From contig NZ_CP016438.1 in the NCBI RefSeq assembly GCF_001685355.1, forward strand, positions 8,866,001 to 8,930,000: a DNA stretch of 64,000 nt, written 5' to 3'. Numbering within the stretch: position 1 is the stretch's first letter; each line of letters starts with the position of its first letter. The position numbers were made by a program, and so were the translations under genes. Positions 47,726 to 57,164 of this stretch are shown piece after piece. This DNA comes from Streptomyces lincolnensis. Lineage in GTDB: Bacteria; Actinomycetota; Actinomycetes; Streptomycetales; Streptomycetaceae. The notes under the pieces were generated by a model. The model made no database searches and had not been told where the DNA came from. It was given only the letters and a program-made list of their open reading frames with translations.

Positions 47726-49366
47726 TCACGTTCCGTCGCCCGAGCCGGCTTCCTGGGCCGTCTTCCTGGCCCAGGCGATCTCGAGCTTGCCGGTCGGGGT
47801 CCGCGGCAGTCTGTCCGTCAGGACGAGGGAACGCGGCACCTTGTACCCGGCGAGACTCTGCCGGACCAGGTCGCGCAGTTCGTCACCGGTGACGGTACTG
47901 CCCGGCCGGACCGCCACGACGGCCGCCACACGCTCGCCCCAGGTCTCGTCGGGGACGCCGACGACGGCACAGTCCGTCACCTCGGGATGCCCCAGCAGTA
48001 CGTTCTCCACCTCCTGCGGGTGCACCTTCTCCCCGCCCGTGTTGATCACGCCCGAACCACGTCCGAGGAACCGGATCGAGCCGTCGGCCTCAAGTCGAGC
48101 CAGGTCGCCGGGGATCGCGTACCGGACCCCCTCGATGGTGCGGTACGCCTTCGCGCTCTTCTCGGTGTCCTTGTAGTAGCCGAGCGGCATGGGTCCGCAA
48201 TAGGCGAGGACGCCCGTCTCGTCGCTGCCCGGTTCGAGAAAGCGGTCATCGGAGCCGATCACCCGCGTCGCCGGAACGGGGCGGAAACGCGAGGGCAGAT
48301 CCTCTGCCGAGGAGGTGATCGCGAAGGCGAAAGGGCCCCCTTCGCTCGATGCGATGGCTTCGGTGATGGTGACGTCGGCACGTTCGTGCAGTGCCCTCTT
48401 GAGCGGATCGCTGAGCGCGGTGCCGGAGCTGATCATCCTGCGCAACGAGCGCAGGTCGTGCGGCGTCCCGGCTTTCTCGGCCCGCAGGAGTTCGTCGACG
48501 AGCGGGCGGCACACGGCGTTGCCCGCGATGATGGCCGTATCGACCCGCTGCTCGGCGATCATGTGCCAGACGTGTTCCGGGTCGTGGCCGCCCGCTCGTG
48601 CGGTGACCGCCCGGCCTCCTGTCAGCAGGGCGCCCATGGTGTTGAACAGCCCGGTGGCGTGCATCAGGGGTACGACGGGCATCGTGGTCGGCGCGCGGCC
48701 CTCGTGGCGAGCCTTGACGGCGACGGCCACGGCCTCGTCGAGGCTCGCGGGGAGTTCGGCGACTCCGAGCGGGTGGTAGAACGGCACCACGTGGGCGCGC
48801 AGCAGGTCGCTCAGCTGCCAGATGACGCCCTTCGGCTTGCCCGTGGTGCCTCCGGTGTACATGAACAGCTGGTCCGTTCCGGGCCGTCGCTGAGGCTCGC
48901 GCGGCGCGTGCGCGGTCAGCAGCTCCTCCAGTTCGGGCACCGCGGGCCCGCCCGGACCGTCGGCGGGCGGCTCGCCCACCCTCACCATCAGCTTCAGTGT
49001 GCGTACATGCTTCGTGGCATGCGTGACGCGGTCGGCCAGGGCGCCGCTGAAAACGAGCGCGGCGGCGTCGGCGTCGGTCAGCAGTTCGGAAAGTTCCTCG
49101 CCGGTGTAGCGGTAGTTGGCGTTCACCGGTACGGCACCGAGCTTGAAGGCGGCGAAGACCGTCTCCAGGTAGGCGGCGCCGTTGTACAGATAGCAGGCCA
49201 CGGTGTCGCCCTCGCCCACCCCGGCGGCTTCCAGTGCGGCGGCCAGCCGTGACGCGCGCTCGTCGAAGTCGCGGTACGTGGTCTCACGGCCGGGTTCCGT
49301 GATGGCGGTGGCGTCGGGCAGCGCGCGGCAGACCGCCTCCCAGATCGTGCCGATGGACACGTTCAC
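47726..49366 (-). CDS. Acyl-CoA ligase/AMP-binding synthetase
   Basis: A 546-residue adenylate-forming enzyme. The AMP site has LFMYTGGTTGKPKGV, and the C-terminal region has GDLARLEADGSIRF and the catalytic Lys in TPTGKLEIAW. It makes a CoA thioester from a carboxylic acid. With the aromatic cluster it may activate a side-chain acid or aryl acid before ring attack. It is the most upstream gene of the minus-strand cluster; the intergenic leader holds a strong hairpin. Confidence 0.93.
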   Translation of the reverse strand: MNVSIGTIWEAVCRALPDATAITEPGRETTYRDFDERASRLAAALEAAGVGEGDTVACYLYNGAAYLETVFAAFKLGAVPVNANYRYTGEELSELLTDADAAALVFSGALADRVTHATKHVRTLKLMVRVGEPPADGPGGPAVPELEELLTAHAPREPQRRPGTDQLFMYTGGTTGKPKGVIWQLSDLLRAHVVPFYHPLGVAELPASLDEAVAVAVKARHEGRAPTTMPVVPLMHATGLFNTMGALLTGGRAVTARAGGHDPEHVWHMIAEQRVDTAIIAGNAVCRPLVDELLRAEKAGTPHDLRSLRRMISSGTALSDPLKRALHERADVTITEAIASSEGGPFAFAITSSAEDLPSRFRPVPATRVIGSDDRFLEPGSDETGVLAYCGPMPLGYYKDTEKSAKAYRTIEGVRYAIPGDLARLEADGSIRFLGRGSGVINTGGEKVHPQEVENVLLGHPEVTDCAVVGVPDETWGERVAAVVAVRPGSTVTGDELRDLVRQSLAGYKVPRSLVLTDRLPRTPTGKLEIAWARKTAQEAGSGDGT

Positions 49367-49430
49367 GTCTCGGACCTCCTCGTCCTCGATGGCTTACGCG
49401 GTGCGCACGGCCGAGCAGGCCGCTCGTAGG

Positions 49431-49470
49431 GCCCCGCGGATCCTGTCGGGGGAGTAACGATCCGCGGGGC
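49431..49470. promoter_or_regulatory. Hairpin in the acyl-CoA ligase leader
   Basis: GCCCCGCGGATC (49431-49442) and GATCCGCGGGGC (49459-49470) are perfect complements with a 16-base loop, about 65-105 bp upstream of the ligase start. It could be an attenuator or an end-of-transcript structure. Confidence 0.5.
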
Positions 49471-49537
49471 GTCCTCTCAACCTAGGCAGGCGCCCTCCCC
49501 GCGGGGAACGCGAGCAATGACTGAAGCGGCTCGGCGC

Positions 49538-49563
49538 TTCGACCTGCCCACGAACAGGTCGAA
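49538..49563. promoter_or_regulatory. 26-bp inverted repeat upstream of the kinase gene
   Basis: TTCGACCTG (49538-49546) and CAGGTCGAA (49555-49563), exact 9-base arms separated by eight bases. The size and symmetry fit a transcription-factor site, perhaps for the NarL-type regulator encoded nearby. Confidence 0.5.
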
Positions 49564-49734
49564 TGACGTAGGACCACCTCGAATACACCGGGCTACGATG
49601 CTGTGGCCGGGCGCAAGTCGCCTTCGTCCCCGAACCGGCCGACGTACGACGCAGGCCCGCGGTTTTCGAACGCGTCCCTGTCGCACAGCAGGTCTGCGGG
49701 GCGGGTTCTTCGTCGATGGTGAGGGAGATCGGTC

Positions 49735-51387
49735 ATGTCCGCGTCGCCGCTCGTGGGGTGGGACGACATCGCCGCCGTCGCGCCGGACGGACTCGCCGTT
49801 CTGGACTGCGTGGGCCGCTTTGTACGGCTGAACCCGGCGGCGGCCACGCTGCTCCGGGCGGACGCAGAGGGCGACCTCATCGGTGCGCCGTCCCCGTTCA
49901 CCCTGGTGGAGGGAGCCGCCGAGTGCCGTACGGAGTTGCTGGAGGTCCGGTCGGACGAGCAGGTGGCCCACTGGGAGCCCGCCCGCGGACCTCGACGTGA
50001 GTTCGCCTACCGCACCCGCGGTCTGCCGGCCGACCCGAAGTTCACGGTGGTGTCGTTCCGCGACGTCACCGACGAATGGCACCGGCAGCGCAGGATCGCG
50101 GCGATCGCCCGGACGTCGATCGCACTGGCCTCGGAGGGCTCGCTCGGCTCCGTACTGGACGCTGTGGCCGAGCAGATCGTCCAGGCGGACGGCCTGGCCG
50201 GCGTGCAGATCCTCACCCTCGACAGCACCGGCCGGGAACTGCGGCTGATGGGCGCCGCGGGGCTGCGCCACTGGGACGGGTTCCTCGACCGTCTGCTGGA
50301 GTGCCGTGACCGGGGCGCCCGGCTGTCCATGCTGGACGCCCTGAAGGAGCGCAGGCCGATCGTCGTCCCGCACCGGTGGGCCCAGATCCTCAAGGACCCG
50401 GCCTGGGAACCGTTGCACGCCTACCTCGGGGAGCTGAACTGGGACTCCTTCGTCAGTGTGCCGTTGATGGCGCGCGGTCGTCCCGAGGGGGTGCTGAACG
50501 CCTACTTCGCCCCCGGGCAGGAGATCGGGAGCCGGACCCTGGAGTTCCTCGCCGCCATGGCGGAACAGGCCGCCCTCGCCGTCGACTACGCCATGCTGCT
50601 TCAGCGTGAGCGCGAGGGCGCCCGCCGCAACGAGCGTCAGCGCCTCGCCCGCGACCTGCACGACTCGATCGTGCAGCAGGTGTTCTCCATCGGCATGCAG
50701 GCCAACGCCGTGGGAGTGCTGGGCGCGAGGGACGAAGCGGTGTCGGCGGAAGCGGTCCGGGCCTTCGCGGACGAGGTCGGGACCCTCTCGCGAACCGTCC
50801 TCGCCGACCTGAGGGCCATGGTGCACGAACTACGTCCCGCCTCCTCCCTCCGGCTCGGCCTTGAGGACGCGGTGACCACGCTCGTCAAAAGCACCGAGAA
50901 CCGGACGGGCCTCAGCATCCGGCTGGAGTGCGGACAAGAAGTGGACACGGTCGAACCGGAACTGGCCGAGGACATGTACCGGATCGTCGGGGAGGCCATC
51001 CACAACGTGGTCAAGCACGCGGAGGCCACCACCGTCTCCATCCGCCTCGCCGTACACGACCACACCCTGGCCGCCGCCATCCGCGACGACGGCCGCGGGA
51101 TCACGGAATCCGGCGGGCGACGGGCCGCACAGGAGAACGAGGACGGCGAGGCGGCCACCGCCACCGGACACCACGGCTACGGACTGAGGACCATGCGGGA
51201 AAGGACAGAGCGATGGGGCGGCACCATGAGGATCAGATCCGGCGCGAGGAGCGGCACGACCGTACGGGTCGTCATACCTCTTCCCGTACGAGTGCCGGAG
51301 TCGCCCCCGGGCTCGGAGGGATCGGGGAGCATCCCATCGGCGGTTCCGCTCCGGGAAACGGAGAACCCCGCCCGGTCCGGGTCCTGA
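49735..51387 (+). CDS. Soluble PAS-GAF sensor histidine kinase, NarX/DevS-like
   Basis: A 550-residue kinase with no membrane segment. A PAS-like domain (about residues 10-115) is followed by a GAF domain (about 125-285), a HisKA_3 dimerisation domain with phospho-acceptor His309 in RLARDLHDSIVQQV, and an HATPase_c domain with GEAIHNVVKHAEATT, IRDDGRGI and GYGLRTMRERT. It would sense a soluble ligand and phosphorylate the adjacent NarL-type regulator. Linked position suggests regulation of the aromatic cluster, an inference. Confidence 0.93.
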   Translation: MSASPLVGWDDIAAVAPDGLAVLDCVGRFVRLNPAAATLLRADAEGDLIGAPSPFTLVEGAAECRTELLEVRSDEQVAHWEPARGPRREFAYRTRGLPADPKFTVVSFRDVTDEWHRQRRIAAIARTSIALASEGSLGSVLDAVAEQIVQADGLAGVQILTLDSTGRELRLMGAAGLRHWDGFLDRLLECRDRGARLSMLDALKERRPIVVPHRWAQILKDPAWEPLHAYLGELNWDSFVSVPLMARGRPEGVLNAYFAPGQEIGSRTLEFLAAMAEQAALAVDYAMLLQREREGARRNERQRLARDLHDSIVQQVFSIGMQANAVGVLGARDEAVSAEAVRAFADEVGTLSRTVLADLRAMVHELRPASSLRLGLEDAVTTLVKSTENRTGLSIRLECGQEVDTVEPELAEDMYRIVGEAIHNVVKHAEATTVSIRLAVHDHTLAAAIRDDGRGITESGGRRAAQENEDGEAATATGHHGYGLRTMRERTERWGGTMRIRSGARSGTTVRVVIPLPVRVPESPPGSEGSGSIPSAVPLRETENPARSGS

Positions 51388-52022
51388 TCGTCGACGACCA
51401 CGCCGTCGTACGCCGCGGAATCCGCGCCTACCTCGAAGTCCTGGACGACATGGAAGTGGCCGCGGAGGCGGCCGACGGCCAGGAGGCACTCACCAGGCTC
51501 GACGTGATGGCCGCCCACCAGGAACTGCCGGACGTAGTCCTGATCGACCTGCTCATGCCCAAGATGGACGGGGCGACGGCGATCGGAGCGATCAAGCAGC
51601 GCCACCCCGGTCTCCGACTCGTGGTGCTCACCAGCTTCGGCGAGATGGAACGCGTTCACGCGGCGCTCGCGCAGGGGGCCGCCGGCTACCTGCTCAAGGA
51701 CGCCGACGCGAGTGAGGTGGTCGCCGCGATCCGCGCGGCCGCCCGGGGCGAGGTCTTCCTCGACCCCGCCGTGGCCAGGGGACTCACTCAGGAGATCGTT
51801 TCGCCGCCGACCGGGCTCGCCTCGCTCACCAGCCGGGAACGCGACGTCCTCGTCCTGGTCGCCGAGGGCCGGTCGAACCAGCAGATCGCCGATGAGTTGG
51901 TGATCAGTGAGCGCACCGCCCGCACCCACGTGAGCAACGTTCTGCGCAAGCTCCGGCTCACCTCCCGCACCCAGGCCGCGTTGCTCGCGGTGCGGCAAGG
52001 ACTGGTGCCCCCGAAGGGCTGA
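51213..52022 (+). CDS. NarL/LuxR-type response regulator
   Basis: The receiver starts VRVLIVDDHAVVRRG, with phospho-acceptor Asp in VVLIDLLMPKMDG, Lys in YLLKDAD, and a C-terminal LuxR HTH (LTSRERDVLVLVAEG, TARTHVSNVLRKLRLTSR). No ATG, GTG or TTG lies near the usual start. The nearest in-frame start is ATG 51213, which has AAGGA seven bases upstream but adds about 55 residues and overlaps the kinase gene by 175 bp. The true start is uncertain; the coding region itself is not. Confidence 0.88.
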   Translation: MGRHHEDQIRREERHDRTGRHTSSRTSAGVAPGLGGIGEHPIGGSAPGNGEPRPVRVLIVDDHAVVRRGIRAYLEVLDDMEVAAEAADGQEALTRLDVMAAHQELPDVVLIDLLMPKMDGATAIGAIKQRHPGLRLVVLTSFGEMERVHAALAQGAAGYLLKDADASEVVAAIRAAARGEVFLDPAVARGLTQEIVSPPTGLASLTSRERDVLVLVAEGRSNQQIADELVISERTARTHVSNVLRKLRLTSRTQAALLAVRQGLVPPKG

Positions 52023-52044
52023 CCGCCCTGCCGACCGCGACGGA

Positions 52045-52065
52045 TGTCCCGGACCGGCCGGGACA
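52045..52065 (+). terminator. Candidate terminator after the response-regulator gene
   Basis: TGTCCCGG (52045-52052), a five-base loop, and CCGGGACA (52058-52065), 22 bp after the regulator stop and before the SDR gene. Confidence 0.5.
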
Positions 52066-52166
52066 CAGGTCGGCCGCAGGTGCCGTCATCGGCGGGATCC
52101 TCACGGGCCCGGGCGTTCCTACGCTCAGGGGAGTCGCCCTATCGCCCCCTCGTTCAGGAGGACAGC

Positions 52167-53078
52167 ATGCTTGACGGCAAAGTCGCCATCGTCACAGGTT
52201 CGGGCCGAGGCCTGGGACGTGCCTATGCCCGCGCGATGGCCGCTGCGGGTGCCGCCGTCGTCGTGAACGACCTGGACGCCGATGTGGCCACGGAGACGGT
52301 CGACCTGATCACGGACGCGGGTGGAACGGCCGTCGCCCATGTCGGCGCGGTCGGAGGTTCCGAGTTCGCCGACGCGCTGGTGCGGCGCGCGGTCGACGAG
52401 TTCGGCCGACTGGACGTGATGGTCACCAACGCCGGTGCGCTGCGCGACCGAACCCTGCGCAACGTCACCGACGACGACTTCGACCTCGTCGTCCACAGTC
52501 ATCTGCGCGGTACGTTCACCTGCGGTCGCGCGGCGGCTGCCCGCTTCCGCGAACAGGGCGAGGGCGGTCGGCTCATCCTGGTGGGATCACCGGCCGGGCA
52601 GCGCGCCAGCTTCGGCCAGACCGCGTACTCGGCGTCCAAGGGCGCGATCGTCGCGATGACGCGCACCTGGGCGCTCGAACTCGCGAAGATCGATGTCACC
52701 GTCAACGCCATCGTGCCGACCGCGCTGACCCGCATGGTGGCGACCATGCCCCGGGTCGGTGACCTTGTGGCGCAGGTGGACGCGGGGGAGCCCGTTCCCG
52801 ACGCGATCCGGCGGCAGGGGCTGGGATCGCCGGAAGACGTGGCACCGGTGATCGTGTATCTCGCGTCCAAGGAGTCGGCCCATGTCACCGGACAGGCCAT
52901 CGCGGCGGGAGGCGACCGGATCGCCCTGTGGACGCACCCCGGTGAGGTCGAGGAGCGGTTCGGGCAGGGCGGCTGGACCGCCGGATCGGTCGCGGAACTC
53001 TTCTCAGGCGCCTATGCGGACCGACTCCAGGACTTCAGGCCCACACCCCTCGATCTGGATGCCGTCGACGAGGCGTGA
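52167..53078 (+). CDS. SDR-family dehydrogenase, hydroxyacyl-CoA/hydroxysteroid dehydrogenase-like
   Basis: A 303-residue SDR with TGSGRGLG, TNAGALRDRTL, the catalytic Ser in LVGSPAG (variation of the normal SS) and YSASKGAIVAMTR. The C-terminus is 50-60 residues longer than basic SDRs, as in the peroxisomal multifunctional-enzyme-like group. AGGAGGACAGC precedes the ATG. It may act on an intermediate of the neighbouring pathway. Confidence 0.85.
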   Translation: MLDGKVAIVTGSGRGLGRAYARAMAAAGAAVVVNDLDADVATETVDLITDAGGTAVAHVGAVGGSEFADALVRRAVDEFGRLDVMVTNAGALRDRTLRNVTDDDFDLVVHSHLRGTFTCGRAAAARFREQGEGGRLILVGSPAGQRASFGQTAYSASKGAIVAMTRTWALELAKIDVTVNAIVPTALTRMVATMPRVGDLVAQVDAGEPVPDAIRRQGLGSPEDVAPVIVYLASKESAHVTGQAIAAGGDRIALWTHPGEVEERFGQGGWTAGSVAELFSGAYADRLQDFRPTPLDLDAVDEA

Positions 53079-53109
53079 TGCGCACGCGGCCCCTCTTACG
53101 GGCTCAACC

Positions 53110-53412
53110 GATGTTCCGGCCGCGTGGCAGTTGACGTTGAGTGCCGCGATGACCTGGTCGGAGCCGTCACGCAACGGGGCCGCGACCGACCGAATGCCGG
53201 GCGCCAGCTGCTCGTCCGTCAGCGCCCACCCACGAGCCCGCACCTCGCGCAGGACCGCGTCGTGTTCGCCGGGGTCGGGATGCCAGCACGGCGTCAGCCC
53301 CGAGCGTGAGGGTTCGGCGAGCACCTTTTCCAGCTCATCGGCCGGCAGCGCCGCCAGCAGTACCGTAGGCGACCCCGAGTTCGAGCACCCTGGGGGTCAG
53401 CGCGAACCCTTG
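53110..53412 (-). pseudogene. Broken IclR-family regulator
   Basis: On the minus strand, GFALTPRVLELGVAY leads to a stop. After a frameshift, VLLAALPADELEKVLAE and DAVLREVRARGWALTDEQLA, then AAPLRDGSDQVIAALNVN continue. These are the linker and C-terminal parts of PcaR/PobR-like IclR regulators, but about 90 residues of the ligand domain between them are missing and the winged helix is not visible. The rest of the 53079-53550 gap is noncoding. Confidence 0.7.
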
Positions 53413-53550
53413 CCTCGATGAAATCCGGTCCTGTTCCGTGCAATTGTCCAAAGTGACCCTGACCCCACCGTGTCCGCCATGCGGATGACTGTCCGCCAGA
53501 CGTCGCAAGGCCTTCCTTCCCGCGCTTGTTGATCTTTCCTGGAGAGCCGC

Positions 53551-55032
53551 ATGTCCGAAAGAATCCCTACAGCACCGCAGGAGACCGGGGCGGCACCCGT
53601 CCGGACCGGACTGCTCATCGACGGCAAGACCGTCGAGACCGAGGAGTGGACGGTCGTCCGCAACCCCGCCGCCCCCGACCTGGTCGTCGGCCACGCAGCC
53701 GCGGCGACCCCCGAGCAGGCTCGCGCGGCAGTCGCGGCCGCGGATGCCGCGTTCCCCGGCTGGGCCGCGATGCCCGCCCGTCGGCGAGCGGAGATCATCA
53801 GTGAGGCGCTCACCCTGCTCGACGGCAGTGAGGCCGAGCGGGCGGCCTTGATGACCCGCGAGAACGGCAAGATCTCCTTCGAGAGCCAGATAGAGATGGG
53901 CGTCTTCGTCGCACGCACCCGTGCGGCGATCGACCTCGCCGACTCCCTGGACCAGGTACGGCGTCTCGACGGCCCGCCGCTGACCTCGGACATCCACCGC
54001 CTCCCCATGGGCGTGGTCACCGTCATCGTGCCGTTCAACTGGCCGATCGCGATCCTCGGAGCGAGCCTGCCGTACGCGCTGCTCGCCGGGAACACGGCCG
54101 TGGTCAAGCCCCCGCCCACCGTGCCGCTGGCCATGGTGCGCACGCTGGAGCTGTTCGCCGCGGGGCTCCCGGCCGGGGTGCTGAACGTCGTGACGGGCAG
54201 CAACGAAGCGGTCGCCCCACTGCTCACCGACCCCCGCGTACGGAAGATCGTCTTCACTGGAAGCACGGCCGCCGGCAAGCACATCATGGCCGCCGCCGCG
54301 CAGAACCTGGCTTCGGTGACCCTCGAACTCGGCGGCAACGACCCCGCGATCGTCCTCGATGACGCCGTACTCGATCAGGAGCACATCGGACGGCTCGTCC
54401 AGGGAGCCTTCCTGACGAGCGGCCAGGTCTGCATGGCCGTCAAGCGGGTGTACGTCCACCGCTCCCGCTACGACGAACTCGTCGACGCGCTCTCCTCCGC
54501 CCTCGACACCCAGCGTGTGGGGCCCGGAGGCGACCCCGCCACGACCATGGGCCCCCTCAACAGCGCTGCCCAGCGTGACAAGGTGGCGGCCATGCTCACC
54601 CAGGCCGCCGGAGCCGGAGCCGAGGTGCGCGAACTGGGCACCCTGGCCCCCGGCGCGGCCACCTCCAAGGGCCACTACCTGCGCCCGACTCTCGTCCTCG
54701 ACCCGGACACCGGTCTGCGGATCGTCACCGAGGAACAGTTCGGCCCCGCCCTGCCCATCCTGCCGTTCGACGACGTCGACTCCGTACTGCACCAGGTCAA
54801 CAACGACTGGTCGGGACTGTGCTCCTCGGTCTGGAGCGCCGATGCCGCTCGCGCGGCCGCCCTCGCGGAACGACTGCGTACCGGCACCACCTGGATCAAC
54901 CACGCCAACGCCGTCGCATGCGACGACCGGGCTCCGTTCGGCGGCTTCCGGCACAGCGGTATAGGACGCGAGATGGGCTCCGAGGGCCTGCTCTCCTTCA
55001 CCGAAGCGCACACCATCACGAGGCACGGATAG
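53551..55032 (+). CDS. Aldehyde dehydrogenase
   Basis: A 493-residue NAD(P)-dependent aldehyde dehydrogenase. Features are the oxyanion Asn in VPFNWPIA, FTGSTAAGK in the cofactor site, the general base Glu in LELGGNDPA, and the catalytic Cys in SGQVCMA. The C-terminal end is the usual FGGFRHSGIGREMG. Substrate specificity is not clear. It could oxidise a pathway aldehyde from the aromatic cluster, or 2-oxoglutarate semialdehyde made by KdgD, though it is 19 kb away from that operon. Confidence 0.93.
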   Translation: MSERIPTAPQETGAAPVRTGLLIDGKTVETEEWTVVRNPAAPDLVVGHAAAATPEQARAAVAAADAAFPGWAAMPARRRAEIISEALTLLDGSEAERAALMTRENGKISFESQIEMGVFVARTRAAIDLADSLDQVRRLDGPPLTSDIHRLPMGVVTVIVPFNWPIAILGASLPYALLAGNTAVVKPPPTVPLAMVRTLELFAAGLPAGVLNVVTGSNEAVAPLLTDPRVRKIVFTGSTAAGKHIMAAAAQNLASVTLELGGNDPAIVLDDAVLDQEHIGRLVQGAFLTSGQVCMAVKRVYVHRSRYDELVDALSSALDTQRVGPGGDPATTMGPLNSAAQRDKVAAMLTQAAGAGAEVRELGTLAPGAATSKGHYLRPTLVLDPDTGLRIVTEEQFGPALPILPFDDVDSVLHQVNNDWSGLCSSVWSADAARAAALAERLRTGTTWINHANAVACDDRAPFGGFRHSGIGREMGSEGLLSFTEAHTITRHG

Positions 55033-55054
55033 AAGCTGCGAGCACGGCTGGACG

Positions 55055-56077
<1,023 letters not shown>

Positions 56078-56169
56078 TGAACTCCGTCCCCGGCTCTTAA
56101 GAGCCGGAGGTGAGTCGGAGGCATGACGGCCTGGCGGTAGGCGTTGTCACCTGCCTGATCGGGGTCACT

Positions 56170-56232
56170 TTGCAGGAAGGTGAGCCCGTAGCTATTCTCA
56201 TACTCAACAATGCGACTAGGTGCCTAGTTGTT
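56170..56232 (+). promoter_or_regulatory. Promoter and operator of the SGNH hydrolase/membrane protein operon
   Basis: TTGCAG (56170-56175), 17 bases, TATTCT (56193-56198). ACTAGG-TG-CCTAGT (56215-56228) lies just past the expected start. The overlapping 15-mer TCAACAATGCGACTA (56204-56218) matches 13 of 15 bases of TCAACAAGGTGACTA (59147-59161) in the padR control region. Confidence 0.75.
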
Positions 56233-56288
56233 TAACGATGGCCGTGGGCCACTTCCATCAGCAGCGTTGACGAGAGGCGGTCGGCCCC

Positions 56289-57095
56289 GTGTCGAGCAGT
56301 GGGTATCTGCGCTATGTCGCCCTGGGCGACAGTCATACCGAGGGTCTTGGGGACGGCGACGACGTCCGTGGTCTTCGGGGCTGGGCGGACCGGCTCGCCG
56401 AGCAGGTCGCCCGCCACAGCCCAGACCTGCTCTACGCCAACCTCGCGGTGCGCGGCCGTAAGGCCGGTCAGGTGCGCGCCGAGCAGCTGGCTCCGGCTCT
56501 CGCGATGCAGCCCGACCTCGCCACCGTGGTGGCTGGGGTCAACGACGTGTTGCGCCCGGGCTGCGACCTCGACGAGGTGGCCGGCCATGTCGAGGCGATG
56601 TTCGCCGCCCTCACGGCGCAGGGCGCCACCGTCGCGACCCTCATGTTTCCCGATGTCGGGCGTATCACGCCGTTGGCCCGCCCGATCGGTCACCGTGTTC
56701 TCGCACTCAACGCGCGCATCCGGGAGGCCGCCGACCGCCACGGCGTGGTGGTGGCGGAGACGGCCGCGCACGCGGCGGCGACCGATCCGCGGTTGTGGAG
56801 TGCCGACCGGCTGCACGCCGGCCCGCTGGGACACACGCGCATCGCGGCCGCCGTGGCCCAGGCGCTCGGTCTGCCGGGCAGCGACGACAAGTGGACCCTT
56901 CCCCTTCCGGCCGAGGGGACAGGCCTCCCTGTCTGGAGGACCGTAGGGGCCGAACTGCGCTGGGCCGGCACCTTCCTCGGCCCCTGGATCGGCCGCCGCC
57001 TGCGTGGCCGCTCCTCCGGCGACGGCCGCCAGGCCAAGCGGCCGGCGCTGCTTCCGGTGGCCGCGTCCACCGGGGACACCTCCTCAGCCGTATGA
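56289..57095 (+). CDS. SGNH/GDSL-family hydrolase
   Basis: A 268-residue hydrolase with block I LGDSHTEG (nucleophile Ser), Gly in NLAVRG, GVND block III and the catalytic Asp/His pair in SADRLHAG. No signal peptide. It is likely an esterase or lipase. It lies 69 bp upstream of a large membrane protein, with which it probably forms an operon. Confidence 0.88.
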   Translation: MSSSGYLRYVALGDSHTEGLGDGDDVRGLRGWADRLAEQVARHSPDLLYANLAVRGRKAGQVRAEQLAPALAMQPDLATVVAGVNDVLRPGCDLDEVAGHVEAMFAALTAQGATVATLMFPDVGRITPLARPIGHRVLALNARIREAADRHGVVVAETAAHAAATDPRLWSADRLHAGPLGHTRIAAAVAQALGLPGSDDKWTLPLPAEGTGLPVWRTVGAELRWAGTFLGPWIGRRLRGRSSGDGRQAKRPALLPVAASTGDTSSAV

Positions 57096-57164
57096 GGCTC
57101 CGCCCGCGACGACGCCGGCGGCTCCTCCTGCTGCACTTCTCTCTTCCTCGTACCGGAGCTGGAA

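Larger units (their letters stand above)
49367..49734. other. Leader region between the acyl-CoA ligase and histidine kinase
   Basis: 368 bases with no gene. They hold a 12-bp-arm hairpin (49431-49470) and a 9-bp-arm inverted repeat (49538-49563). The TCGAATGAC sequence at 49559-49567 also occurs at 46830-46838. These could be parts of a divergent control region for the catabolic cluster and the two-component genes. Confidence 0.5.

Noticed and set aside
47525..49252. 575-codon plus-strand frame opposite the acyl-CoA ligase
   Set aside because: Only the first section resembles a protein (GntR remnant); the rest is the shadow of the ligase gene.
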